Source: Begonia masoniana (lineage: Eukaryota; Streptophyta; Magnoliopsida; Cucurbitales; Begoniaceae). Taken from it: 64,000 nucleotides of DNA. Below, piece by piece: positions 48,095-59,357 of the stretch; the first letter of the stretch is position 1; each line of letters opens with the position of its first letter. The position numbers were made by a program, and so were the translations under genes. Under the pieces are notes generated by a model. The model saw only the letters and a list, made by a program, of their open reading frames with translations. It did not search any database and was not told where the DNA came from. The stretch covers positions 19,308,557 to 19,372,556 of the forward strand of contig CM039511.1 of NCBI GenBank assembly GCA_022432975.1, in the 5' to 3' direction.

Positions 48095-50059
48095 CTACTT
48101 CTGCTTGAATTCCTCGATCCTCTGTGATGAGTTCTCCAAGTTTTTTGCTTTCTTCCAAGATACATCATTAGCTCCTGGTCCTTTCCACCTGATGAGATAA
48201 TCCTGGTACTTTCGTCGACCTATTCTGACCCTTTGATCTGTAAGGCCTTCTTCAACTTCTTTCTTCTTTTGGTTGTTGCTGGCAACTTCTTTCTTCTTTT
48301 TGTTGCTGCTGGAAACTTCTTTCTTCTTTTGGTTGCTGCTGGCAACTTCTTTCTTCTTCTGGTTGCTGGTGGAGATGCTTGGTCTAGAGATGTCATTCCT
48401 TTCTTGGTTCTCGTCGGTTGGATGATAGGGCTTTAAGTTGTTGACATGGATGACAGGGTGAACTCTAAGCCATGCTGGAAGATTAACTCGGTAGGACACT
48501 CTCCCGACCTTCTCGATGACTTCAACAGGACCTTCATACTTTCTGAAGAGCCGCTTGTCTTTCTTATTCCTCAAGCAAAATTGTTCGGGTAACGACTTAA
48601 CCAGTACTAAGTCACCGGCCTTAAACTCCATTGGCTGTGGTTTCTTAGCTACCCACCTCTTCATGTGCTTAGAAGTTCGCTCCAAATAAGCGCGATCTGT
48701 CTCTGTATTGTGCTTCAATCTTTTCTTGAATTGCATAGCAGAAATCATCTTCATGTTGATAGCACTTGGTGGTTTAAGAATCGCCGGAACAACAGTTGAG
48801 TTGTTACTCGTGATTACTAAACATTTCGTTGAGGGTATTGGGATGGCTTTATGTTTTATCAAGAACTCCATCCCCAAAATAATATCGAAGTCATCCATCT
48901 GTGCTACGACGAAGTCAATGAGTCCCGTCCATGAGCCAAGTTTCAACTCGACTCTCCTTACAATCCCGAGTACTGGCACCACTTTCGCATTCACCGATTT
49001 CATCCTACCACCATTCTTTTCTAGCTTCAAACCCAGACGGAGAGCTTCTTTCTTTGTAATGAAGTTATGAGTAGCTCCCGAGTCAATCATCGTACTTTTA
49101 GCAGATCTGTTATTGATGAATGACTCCACATACATGAGACCTTTATCTGGGGTCTTCCTCAGCTCTTCCATCTGATGTTGTATAGCTGACAAGAAAGTCA
49201 TAGTCCCAACTACAGCAATCTCGGTAGGCTCTTCTTCAACAGCTTCCTTAGTTGAATCGTCATCCCGAATTGCAACTTGCAAAGTAGTTAAGGCCGATCT
49301 ATGTGGACATTCGGCTACTCGATGGGGTCCCTTGCACAGAAAACATGACATAGGCCCATTTGTTTGTCGTTGGTTGTTAGCATTTCTTGATGTTTCACGA
49401 CCTTCTCTTTGGACAAACGGTTTCCTTTCATCAGTTCCTGTGTTCGGTTTCTGAAAGTTGTTGTCGTCTGAGTCACTGTGAGTGTTCTTCTTTGGCCCAG
49501 GGTCCTTGATATTATAATCGAACAATCGTTCTGCGGCTGTAAGTGCACTTGAAAGATTTTGCACCCTCTATTAATGTAATCTTGTTCTGGCCCACGGTTT
49601 AAGACCTTCGATGAAAGTGAAGATCTTATCTTTTTCTGACATATCTTTAATATTCAGCATGAGTCCCGAAAACTCTTTGACATATTCGCGAATGCTTGCA
49701 GTCTGCATTAGCTCTCGGAGCAGTCTGCGGGCGTTGAACTCAACATTCTCTGGAAAGAATTGATCCCTTAGTTGCCTTTTTAATTCTTCCCAAGTATCGA
49801 TCACACATTCGCCGTTACTGATATCATTGTATTTTGATCTCCACCAAAGTTTTGCATCATCAATAAGATGCATTGTGGCCAAGGTCACTTTCGATTCTTC
49901 ATCTGTTTTAGTGACCTTGAAATATTGTTCCATATCGAAGACGAAGTTCTCTATCTCTTTTGCATCGCGGGCTCCCCCAAAGAGTTTTGGCTCTGGGATT
50001 TTCACCCGACCAAACTCAGTAGCAGCAGTAATCTGAGTTTGGCTCCCCATGGCTCTCAT
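48095..50059 (-). pseudogene. C gag-protease-integrase C-terminus-chromodomain, RT and IN core deleted
   Basis: Gag (MRAMGSQTQITAATEFGRV; LWWRSKYNDI) spans 49571-50059. It ends in two adjacent stops (TAA TAG, 49568-49573), and the same frame continues to 48095. There it has a knuckle-like CFLCKGPHRVAECPH, protease MIDSGATHNFITKKEA and IILGMEFLIKH, then jumps to the integrase C-terminal region (TSKHMKRWVAKKPQ, GRVSYRVNLPAWLRVHPVIH). A Lys-rich repeated linker and a chromodomain (YLIRWKGPGANDVSWKKA) follow. RT, RNase H and the integrase DDE core are absent with no frame loss. Without the two stops the product would be a capsid-protease-chromodomain protein. Confidence 0.88.
48248..48368 (-). 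repeat. Coding minisatellite in C (Lys-rich linker)
   Basis: About four copies of a 33-bp unit encoding the SNQKKKEVAS-type repeat, between the integrase C-terminus and the chromodomain. The copies differ by a few bases. Confidence 0.85.
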
Positions 50060-50421
50060 AGTAAGGTTGTAATATCCGGCTCGTACGGATTATTGAGGAT
50101 ATTATTATTATATTATTGGATGGCATTTTTGTAAATATGTCAAATCAGGTCCGTTTTACGAAAAGAAAGCGTCATGACGATCTTAACAATTAATAGGAAT
50201 TTTAAATAAATTTAGGGAATTTTCGGAATAATATCGATATATTCCGAGTAAATACGCTTTTCGTAATATAAAGGACGTTTTAATAAAAATAGTAAACGAG
50301 GTCCGTTTTGCGAACGGATAGTTTTGTTGGGACCCAGATAATAAGTTGGATTTATTGGCGAAATAAGAAATTTGAAAGGGGTTGAAAACACGAGATGTAG
50401 TGATGTTTAATAAAATAGATG

Positions 50422-50462
<41 letters not shown>

Positions 50463-50495
50463 ATAAAAAAAAAAAAGAAGAAAACAAAACAAAAC

Positions 50496-50518
50496 AACAG
50501 AATGCTTAGCATTCTGTT
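50496..50518 (+). other. Perfect hairpin containing the first ATG of the LTR frame (D LTR1)
   Basis: 10-bp arms (AACAGAATGC and its reverse complement) around TTA. The ATG is 50502-50504. Identical hairpins occur in LTR2 (ATG 56503) and LTR3 (ATG 62638). LTR F has the same feature with different but still fully paired arm bases. Confidence 0.78.
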
Positions 50519-52519
50519 GTTCTTCGAATACCCGACGCCGAGAGAGACGAAGAGGAGGCGACGATCGACGAGCGCGACGATCACCGGCGATTCCGACCCT
50601 CTCCGACCAGACGCCGGCGACGAAGAGATTCCGGCCCCCTCCGCGCGCGAACCGCCTGGTATGGTTCGGTTTCCACTCTATTTCCGGTTCTGTCGTGGCC
50701 GACGGTGATGAGCCGGATTTGGCTCCGATCACCGGCCGATTTTGAGAGTTCTCGGCATGGGTTTGCCGACCCTTGGACCACCAATGGTCGCCGAGTTGTG
50801 AGGTGCCCGAATTGGGCGAAAAACAGCAAGCTCCGATTTAGGGCACTCCGGTTTTGGTGAGTGTAGCTTCGATTTTAGGTTAGATTATTCTAATTGAGGC
50901 TAATTATGGTCGATTGGTGAAGAAATTGATGAGAATTGATGAAAAACCGAAAATGGTGAAATTCCCGGTTTAGGGCAGATTCGGGTTTTGCTGCAATTGA
51001 CCTAGCTACGGTCGATTGTTTTAAAATTCCTTTTGGCAGGTTAAAATAGGTTATTAGGGGAGCGCGTGGCCGCTGGAATCGTTCGATTCCGATAACCGAC
51101 GCGAAAGTTACGCGCGTTCGAAGTTTCGGGTCGGTTTTTACCGAACCCAAATTAGGGTCCGAAATTGATAGGTTTATAGTAATTATCGATATAAAGGACG
51201 TATTAAACGTTATTGGACGGAGTTAGAGTGAATTGCGAGAAATGTTAAATTTGTGAATTTTCGGGTTTTTAGGAAAACTCGTTAATTGTGATTTTAAACT
51301 ATCGAGCGTTAATCGTTGTTTAAATACTTCGATTAGTTAGGTTAATATTTTAGGAAAATTCCTTAGTTAAGGTTTTTGTTCAATTTGGACGTTTAGAAGT
51401 TTAAACTCGTTTTAACGATAAACGTTGTAAATTGTTTAGGTGAACAGTGCTCGTGGACGGAGTTTGAGCTGCAACGGACACGAGGTAAGTTCTCGTGATC
51501 TTCTCTGGCCGATTGGCCTACACCGTACGTCGAATGTCGTGTCGAGGAATTTTGGAGACGCACTTGTTTTATATTGCTTTGGTTGGGTAGCTAGGTTTAT
51601 TTGTTTTATAGATTATGTTTACAGTCTTTGATGGTATACAGTAGTGCTTGTTTACTTTAAGATATGAATTGTTCATGCATCATGGTTAACGAAAAGAGAA
51701 ATGAAAAAGTAAATGAAAAGGTTAACGAAAAGGCTAACGAAAAGGATAACGAAAAGGTAAACGAAAAGATTAACGAAAAGGTTAACGAAAAGGTGAACGA
51801 AAAGGTAAACGAAAAGGTAAACGAAAAGGTGAATGAAAAGGTTAACGAAAAGGCTAACGAAAAGGATAACGAAAAGGTAACGAAAAGGTAAACGAAAGGT
51901 AACGAAAAGGTGAACGAAAAGGTTAACGAAAAGGCTAACGAAAAGGATAACGAAAAGGTAAACGAAAAGATTACGAAAGGTAAACGAAAAGGTGAACGAA
52001 AAGGTAAACGAAAAGGATAACGAAAAGGTAACGAAAAGGTGAACGAAAAGGTAAACGAAAAGGCTAACGAAAAGGTTAACGAAAAGGTAACGAAAAGGAT
52101 AACGAAAAGGTTAAAGAAAAGGTAACTGAAAAGTTAAACGAAAAGGTTAACGAAAAGGTAACGAAAAGGATTAACGAAAAGGTAACGAAAAGGATAACGA
52201 AAAGGTTAACGAAAAGGTAAACGAAAAGGTAAACGAAAAGGTAAACGAAAAGGTAAATGAAAAGGTTAACGAAAAGGATAACGAAAAGGATAACGAAAAG
52301 GTAAACGAAAAGGTTAACAAAAGGTAAACGAAAAGGTGAACGAAAGGTTAACGAAAAAGTAAAACGATAGTAGGTTTATGAACAGCATATGCATAGCACG
52401 CATTTTCATTTACGTAGAGCTTGCTGAGATTTTTATCTCATAGTGTGTTTATGTACGGTGTAGGTGATCTAGTTATCGAAGAACCAGGTGAGGATGAGAT
52501 TCCTCCTCCTGAGACATGA
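50502..52519 (+). CDS. Candidate spliced LTR gene, 85 aa, in D LTR1 (hypothetical)
   Basis: Three blocks join into one frame with no stop: 50502-50658 (157 nt, MLSILLFFEYPTPRE onward, Arg-rich), 51441-51485 (45 nt) and 52464-52519 (56 nt, ending GEDEIPPPET and TGA), total 258 nt. Junctions look like real introns: CCTG then GTATGG; GTTTAG before the middle block; GAG then GTAAGT; GGTGTAG before the last block. All junctions are phase 1. The introns would be 782 and 978 bp, the second holding the minisatellite. LTR2 has the same three blocks; LTR3 has the first two before the window ends. No homology to a known protein is recognised and no transcript evidence is available here. It could also be a conserved untranslated leader. 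Confidence 0.42.
51684..52365. repeat. 12-bp minisatellite in D LTR1
   Basis: About 57 copies of a 12-bp unit (GTTAACGAAAAG and variants GTAAACGAAAAG, GATAACGAAAAG, GTGAACGAAAAG), with occasional 11-bp units that shift frame. Where in frame it reads as Val-Asn-Glu-Lys repeats. It lies inside the putative second LTR intron. Confidence 0.95.
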
Positions 52520-53067
52520 TACAGTTGACGACGGATGGACGCGGGGGTGTGTTGGCGCAGTCGAGGCGTATTTGACCCGTGGGACTCATGGTTAGGTATT
52601 TTGATAGTTTTGGGAATTGTCAGGATGAATGATGTATAGATTTTGACAGATTTTGGATGTTTTGGGCTGATGGCTGTATATACATTATAGGATGTTTGGT
52701 TCTGACAGATGATAGGTTATAATTATTGATGGTTGTATAGAAACATTTTAGGGTGTTTGATTCTGGTAGTTGATAGGTTGATATTTTAATGTTCTGAACG
52801 TTTTGGAAACCTGTTGTTATAAACTGTTTTGGTGATTTTGAAACAGGAGGATATGTTAAACTTTTAAACGGAACCACGCAGTTTATTTTCTTGAAAACGT
52901 GTTTGTTTAAGTAATTGTTTTGTATTTGTTTTTAAAGGTTTTATTCAATTGATTTTAAATTGTTTTCAAATTGTTTTCCGCATAAATGCTAAGGATAAAG
53001 GAAAATGAAAAATTTGTACGGTAAAATAAGGGTAAATAAGGGTACAGTATTAGGGTCGTGACAGTTA

Positions 53068-53079
53068 TGGTATCAGAGC
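53068..53079 (+). other. D unit 1 primer-binding site
   Basis: TGGTATCAGAGC, 4 bases after LTR1. The equivalent in unit 2 is 59197-59208. Confidence 0.93.
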
Positions 53080-53228
53080 CCCCGGGTTTTAAAATCGGTT
53101 CTGTAGACTGCTCGACTGCACAGCCACTACGCGGACATTCTTCATCAACTGTAAGTATGTTTATAGCTTTATTTGATTTCTAGTTTCTTAGAATATTTGT
53201 TTAACTTTTATATAGGAGTTTTATAAGT

Positions 53229-54368
53229 ATGGTGCGTCGAGGAAATGACCGAGACGACCGAGATGATACGATTGATACCCTTAAGGACTTTATTGCCCAA
53301 CAGTCTCAGCATATGGAGAGACAAGCTCAGCAGATGGAGAGGCAGTCTCAGCAATTGGGTACCCTTATTGACCGTGAGGGTGCTAGAGCTCGGGAGACCA
53401 CGACTTCTGGTAATCGTGGTATGGAGAGATTCCAAAAGCTTCAACCTCCTATATTCAATGGACAGTCTACGGATCCTTCTTCAGCTGAGGAGTGGATACG
53501 TACTATGGAGGATATGCTAGCGTATGCAAGCATCGAGGACGGAGAGAAGGTGGCGTTGGTGAGTTACCACCTAGCCTTAGATGCCAGATTCTGGTGGGAC
53601 ACAGTGAAGACAACCACCGATGTGACTGTTATGGGCTGGGAGAGATTCAGGACATTGTTTTACGATAAATATTTCAGTCATACCGTACGTGAGGCGAAGA
53701 TGGTTGAGTTTATGCAGTTACGGCAGATTGGTTCTATTGCCGAGTATGTGAGGAAGTTTGAAGCACTGTCCCGATTTGCGCCACGTCAGGTCAGCATAAA
53801 TGAAGACAAGGTACGCAGATTTTTACAGGGACTTGATCAGGAATTTCGGATGCGTCTTACGATATCTGGGGTACGGAATGTATCCTATGACGAGATTGTG
53901 GCCAGGGCACTTGAGATTGAGGCCGTTGATCAGAGTTATGTCAAACCGAGGGAGCCAGCTAAGGGCTTCTTCCGCGAGATACAGCCTCGACCTCAAAACA
54001 GAGACTGGCAGCCACAAGGACAACAGCAGCAACAACAAAGAGATGTTAAAAGGCCGTATGCGGGAAACAATGACCAAGGCAAAGAAAAACAAGTGCAAGA
54101 AGCTACTCAAAAGCCCCTGTGTCCTATATGTCAGAAAGAGCACTTCGGTGATTGCAGAATGGGCACAGATAGGTGCTATAGATGCGGTGGTGCGGGCCAT
54201 TTTGTCAGGGATTGCCCTCTACTGGGCCATGGCCCACAGGGTGGTGACCAGAAAAGGGTTACTCCGAGAGTTTTTGCGTTTATAGAGCCCAGTGATGTTG
54301 ATGATGTGGGCCAGCCTTCTCTAATTGCAGGTACTGTTTTAATTACTTGTGTGGCAATATTTGCATGA
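53229..54368 (+). CDS. gag: D unit 1 gag (379 aa), open
   Basis: ATG 53229 (MVRRGNDRDDRDDTIDTL). Gln-rich coiled N-terminus, gag domain (FNGQSTDPSSAEEWIRTMED, ARFWWDTVKTT), Gln-rich linker and CCHC knuckle (CYRCGGAGHFVRDC). It ends GTVLITCVAIFA just before protease would start, then runs into a short (TA)n tract. It is close to E1 gag (5972-7135) and more distantly related to B gag. The frame is intact, so this unit could still make gag. Confidence 0.93.
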   Translation: MVRRGNDRDDRDDTIDTLKDFIAQQSQHMERQAQQMERQSQQLGTLIDREGARARETTTSGNRGMERFQKLQPPIFNGQSTDPSSAEEWIRTMEDMLAYASIEDGEKVALVSYHLALDARFWWDTVKTTTDVTVMGWERFRTLFYDKYFSHTVREAKMVEFMQLRQIGSIAEYVRKFEALSRFAPRQVSINEDKVRRFLQGLDQEFRMRLTISGVRNVSYDEIVARALEIEAVDQSYVKPREPAKGFFREIQPRPQNRDWQPQGQQQQQQRDVKRPYAGNNDQGKEKQVQEATQKPLCPICQKEHFGDCRMGTDRCYRCGGAGHFVRDCPLLGHGPQGGDQKRVTPRVFAFIEPSDVDDVGQPSLIAGTVLITCVAIFA

Positions 54369-56078
54369 TAAAAATATATATATATATATATATATGTAGT
54401 AATAATATATGGGCTTGAAAATAGGGAGGTAAGAGAATAGTAGGTGGGTAAGAAGGGTCACTAGGCGAACCTCGACGGGAAGACAATAGGCTACAAATAT
54501 GGAAATAAAGACCATATAGAAATAAAGTTATGCATTAATAGGATTAGTTTGACTTAGCCAAGGAGTTTGGGCATTTAAGATTTGGTTACTGTTAGAGGAA
54601 TACACTTTATGAAATATGGTTTTTATGTAGGTAGGGATTCTGTCTAATTGACAACCCCCCCCTGGAAGTGTTGAAAATACGACTAATCAAGAAGGATGAA
54701 GGTTAGATATAAACCTATTAGTGAAAGGTGAAGTAGATTGTTGGAATAAATGAGAGGTTAAGTTAGAAGCGTAGATTGGCGTTTAAAGGTCTGCAAATTA
54801 AGAAATTTGCGATTTATAGAATAAAGAGAGTGAGAATTATCACCGAAACTATCTAAGTAAGCTTGGAAGTAAGGTTAAGTTAGCAAATTTCTAGAGATCG
54901 GCTCGTGTTTGGCAAGTCAAGGCCAAGTAATGCATAAGTGGTTTAAGTTAGAATGACTAGTTTAGAACGCATCAATGAGGAGACTTTGAGACTTGATGTT
55001 GCTTGGAGTTGATGGAGACTTAAGTTAAGACAAAGGACTATAGTAGAAGTAGTATGAGTAGATTAGTAAAGGCGTAACTACATAATTCACTGAGGTAGTC
55101 TAGAACATATGATGTTTACAACATCTTAGTTACAAGGAGACCTGAATCAATCCTAAGCAAGTAGTAACTTTAGCCCAGGATTAACTCATCGAAACCTCGG
55201 AGTGATATCAACGAGATGGTTTGTGAGAGTTAGAGATTTGAATTCTAGTGAAGATTGTTATTAGGACCTGGTGCCAGAGGATGTGTACCTTTTATAGTCA
55301 ACCCAGGTGACGTCAGCAAGTGGATGGTATTTCGAGGATTGAGCACAAAGGAGAATGTTAAGGGAAACCAGTTGATGAATTAGTGAGTTGAACATTTTGG
55401 TGACTAATTTTAGACCAACGTGTGCTCAAGTCGTCAAGTGACGGGTACATAATTAGGGATTGTATAATTGAAAGTTTAGAGATTTGGTAAGATTTGATGC
55501 GTAAATTGAAAATGAAGGCTATGATTAGGAAGTTAAAGTGGAAACTCGGTTGGTGTGTATCCCGATTGTGGGTAGGATTGAGGGAATTTCGTTGAGATAT
55601 GGGTTACAGCCCAGAAATTGGATGAAATTGTAGGCATTCAATTTGACTGGCACTAGAAAGCTTGGGTGTAATTCTGACCTGATGAGACAGCGGGAGAAAG
55701 ACGTCGATAAAGTGTGAGTTTTGAAGTTAGTATTATTAAGAAATTTTAATCTGCGAATGATTAAGTGAAAGTTGAAAGTTGGTACATGTGCATGAAGTAA
55801 GATGACAAATATGTTGTCGGGTTAATTGATAGAGATTTGAGAGTTTGGGTTATGCTTAGTACGTGAAAGAAGACGGGTACGATCAAATCGAAAGTAGTGA
55901 ATACAAATTTAGGCCAATGTTGGAGAATATAGTAGGATGTTGGTTTAGAACCACGAAGGAGGACCGTAAGTACAGACGATTAACCGAAGTAAAATATCGC
56001 GAGACAAGAAACGTTAATGTCAAGGACTATAAGCTATGGCAAATTTTGAGGACAAAATTCTAAATAAGGAGGGTAGAA
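54369..56078 (+). other. D unit 1 post-gag non-coding region
   Basis: No pol motif or long frame. It starts with (TA)n at 54374-54395 and ends with TTTTGAGGACAAAATTC and a polypurine tract (AAGGAGGGTAGAA, 56066-56078). It is homologous to the E1 region 4163-5971 in reverse. Confidence 0.8.
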
Positions 56079-56429
56079 TGTAATATCCGGCTCGTACGGA
56101 TTATTGAGGATATTATTATTATATTATTGGATGGCATTTTTGTAAATATGTCAAATCAGGTCCGTTTTACGAAAAGAAAGCGTCATGACGATCTTAACAA
56201 TTAATAGGAATTTTAAAGAAATTTAGGGAATTTTCGGAATAATATCGATATATTCCGAGTAAATACGCTTTTCGTAATATAAAGGACGTTTTAATAAAAA
56301 TAGTAAACGAGGTCCGTTTTGCGAACGGATAGTTTTGTTGGGACCCAGATAATAAGTTGGATTTATTGGCGAAATAAGAAATTTGAAAGGGGTTGAAAAC
56401 ACGAGATGTAGTGATGTTTAATAAAATAG

Positions 56430-56461
<32 letters not shown>

Positions 56462-59192
56462 ATAAAAAAAAAAAAAAGAAGAAAACAAAACAAAACAACA
56501 GAATGCTTAGCATTCTGTTGTTCTTCGAATACCCGACGCCGAGAGAGACGAAGAGGAGGCGACGATCGACGAGCGCGACGATCACCGGCGATTCCGACCC
56601 TCTCCGACTAGACGCCGGCGACGAAGAGATTCCGGCCCCCTCCGCGCGCGAACCACCTGGTATGGTTCGGTTTCCACTCTATTTCCGGTTCTGTCGTGGC
56701 CGACGGTGATGAGCCGGATTTGGCTCCGATCACCGGCCGATTTTGAGAGTTCTCGGCATGGGTTTGCCGACCCTTGGACCACCAATGGTCGCCGAGTTGT
56801 GAGGTGCCCGAATTGGGCGAAAAACAGCAAGCTCCGATTTAGGGCACTCCGGTTTTGGTGAGTGTAGCTTCGATTTTAGGTTAGATTATTCTAATTGAGG
56901 CTAATTATGGTCGATTGGTGAAGAAATTGATGAGAATTGATGAAAAACCGAAAATGGTGAAATTCCCGGTTTAGGGCAGATTCGGGTTTTGCTGCAATTG
57001 ACCTAGCTACGGTCGATTGTTTTAAAATTCCTTTTGGCAGGTTAAAATAGGTTATTAGGGGAGCGCGTGGCCGCTGGAATCGTTCGATTCCGATAACCGA
57101 CGCGAAAGTTACGCGCGTTCGAAGTTTCGGGTCGGTTTTTACCGAACCCAAATTAGGGTCCGAAATTGATAGGTTTATAGTAATTATCGATATAAAGGAC
57201 GTATTGAACGTTATTGGACGGAGTTAGAGTGAATTGCGAGAAATGTTAAATTTGTGAATTTTCGGGTTTTTAGGAAAACTCGTTAATTGTGATTTTAAAC
57301 TATCGAGCGTTAATCGTTGTTTAAATACTTCGATTAGTTAGGTTAATATTTTAGGAAAATTCCTTAGTTAAGGTTTTTGTTAAATTTGGACGTTTAGAAG
57401 TTTAAACTCGTTTTAACGATAAACGTTGTAAATTGTTTAGGTGAACAGTGCTCGTGGACGGAGTTTGAGCTGCAACGGACACGAGGTAAGTTCTCGTGAT
57501 CTTCTCTGGCCGATTGGCCTACACCGTACGTCGAATGTCGTGTCGAGGAATTTTGGAGACGCACTTGTTTTATATTGCTTTGGTTGGGTAGCTAGGTTTA
57601 TTTGTTTTATAGATTATGTTTTACAGTCTTTGATGGTATACAGTATTGCTTGTTTACTTTAAGATATGAATTGTTCATGCATCATGGTTAACGAAAAGAG
57701 AAATGAAAAAGTAAATGAAAAGGTTAACGAAAAGGCTAACGAAAAGGATAACGAAAAGGTAAACGAAAAGATTAACGAAAAGGTTAACGAAAAGGTGAAC
57801 GAAAAGGTAAACGAAAAGGTAAACGAAAAGGTGAACGAAAAGGTTAACGAAAAGGCTAACGAAAAGGATAACGAAAAGGTAAACGAAAAGGTAAACGAAA
57901 AGGTAAACGAAAAGGTGAACGAAAAGGTTAACGAAAAGGCTAACGAAAAGGATAACGAAAAGAAAAGGTAAACGAAAAGGTTAACGAAAAGGTTAACGAA
58001 AAGGTTAACGGAAAAGGTAAACGAAAAGGTTAACGAAAAGGTTGAACGAAAAGGTTAACGAAAAGGTTAACGAAAAGGATAACGAAAAGGTGAACGAAAA
58101 GGTAAACGAAAAGGTAACGAAAAGGTGAACGAAAAGGTTAACGAAAAGGCTAACGAAAAGATAAACGAAAAGGTAACGAAAAGGTAAATGAAAAGGTTAA
58201 CGAAAAGGTGAACGAAAAAGGATAACGAAAAGGTAAACGAAAAGGTAAACGAAAAGGTTAACGAAAAGGTAAACGAAAAGGTAAACGAAAAGGTAAACGA
58301 AAAGGTGAACGAAAAAGGATAACGAAAAGGATAACGAAAAGGTAAACGAAAAGGTTAACGAAAAGGTAAACGAAAAAGGGAAACGAAAAGGTAAATGAAA
58401 AGGTTACGAAAAGGATAACGAAAAGGATAACGAAAAGGTAAACGAAAAGGTTAACAGAAAGGTAAACGAAAAGGTGAACGAAAGGTTAACGAAAAAGTAA
58501 AACGATAGTATGGTTTATGAACAGCATATGCATAGCACGCATTTTCATTTACGTAGAGCTTGCTGAGATTTTTATCTCATAGTGTGTTTATGTACGGTGT
58601 AGGTGATCTAGTTATCGAAGAACCAGGTGAGGATGAGATTCCTCCTCCTGAGACATGATACAGTTGACGACGGATGGACGCGGGGGTGTGTTGGCGCAGT
58701 CGAGGCGTATTTGACCCGTGGGACTCATGGTTAGGTATTTTGATAGTTTTGGGAATTGTCAGGATGAATGATGTATAGATTTTGACAGATTTTGGATGTT
58801 TTGGGCTGATGGCTGTATATACATTATAGGATGTTTGGTTCTGACAGATGATAGGTTATAATTATTGATGGTTGTATAGAAACATTTTAGGGTGTTTGAT
58901 TCTGGTAGTTGATAGGTTGATATTTTAATGTTCTGAACGTTTTGGAAACCTGTTGTTATAAACTGTTTTGGTGATTTTGAAACAGGAGGATATGTTAAAC
59001 TTTTAAACGGAACCACGCAGTTTATTTTCTTGAAAACGTGTTTGTTTAAGTAATTGTTTTGTATTTGTTTTTAAAGGTTTTATTCAATTGATTTTAAATT
59101 GTTTTCAAATTGTTTTCCGCATAAATGCTAAGGATAAAGGAAAATGAAAAATTTGTACGGTAAAATAAGGGTACAGTATTAGGGTCGTGACA
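56079..59192 (+). repeat. D LTR2 (3,114 bp), shared between the two units
   Basis: Nearly identical to LTR1, and longer mainly because of extra minisatellite copies. Exon-like blocks at 56503-56659, 57441-57485 and 58603-58658 keep the same lengths and the same open joined frame. Confidence 0.93.
57687..58497. repeat. 12-bp minisatellite in D LTR2
   Basis: About 68 units of the GTTAACGAAAAG family, roughly 130 bp longer than in LTR1, with a different order of variant units in its central and right parts. Confidence 0.95.
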
Positions 59193-59357
59193 GTTATGGT
59201 ATCAGAGCCCCCGGGTTTTAAAATCAGTTCTGTAGACTGCTCGACTGCACAGCCACTACGCGGACATTCTTCATCAACTGTAAGTATGTTTATAGCTTTA
59301 TTTGATTTCTAGTTTCTTAGAATATTTGTTTAACTTTTATATAGGAGTTTTATAAGT

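Larger units (their letters stand above)
47600..50067 (-). mobile_element. C: internally deleted chromovirus (Ty3/gypsy)
   Basis: 3' LTR 47600-48057 (458 bp, TGTCACGGTCC to CCTTGACA), a polypurine tract next to it (48058-48068), then one polyprotein region on the minus strand to 50059. It is cut 8 bp upstream of the gag ATG by element D at 50068. It is inserted in the B 3' LTR. Its short LTR and gag differ from all other elements here. The chromovirus subclade is not assigned. Confidence 0.88.
50068..53063 (+). repeat. D LTR1 (2,996 bp)
   Basis: TGTAATATCCGG to GGTCGTGACA. It contains a (TTA)n tract at about 50423-50460, a hairpin with ATG at 50496-50518, exon-like blocks 50502-50658, 51441-51485 and 52464-52519, and a 12-bp minisatellite at 51684-52365. 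It lacks the GGCGATC palindrome cluster of E1, G and B. Confidence 0.93.

Noticed and set aside
51664..51891. A frame encoding Asn-Glu-Lys-Val repeats (also at 57666-57971)
   Set aside because: It is a translation of the 12-bp minisatellite. Unit-length variation breaks the frame and the copy in LTR2 ends elsewhere.
53800..54285. A 161-codon frame overlapping D gag (also at 59929-60414)
   Set aside because: It is an alternate frame of gag with biased composition; gag in the other frame has the domain and zinc knuckle.
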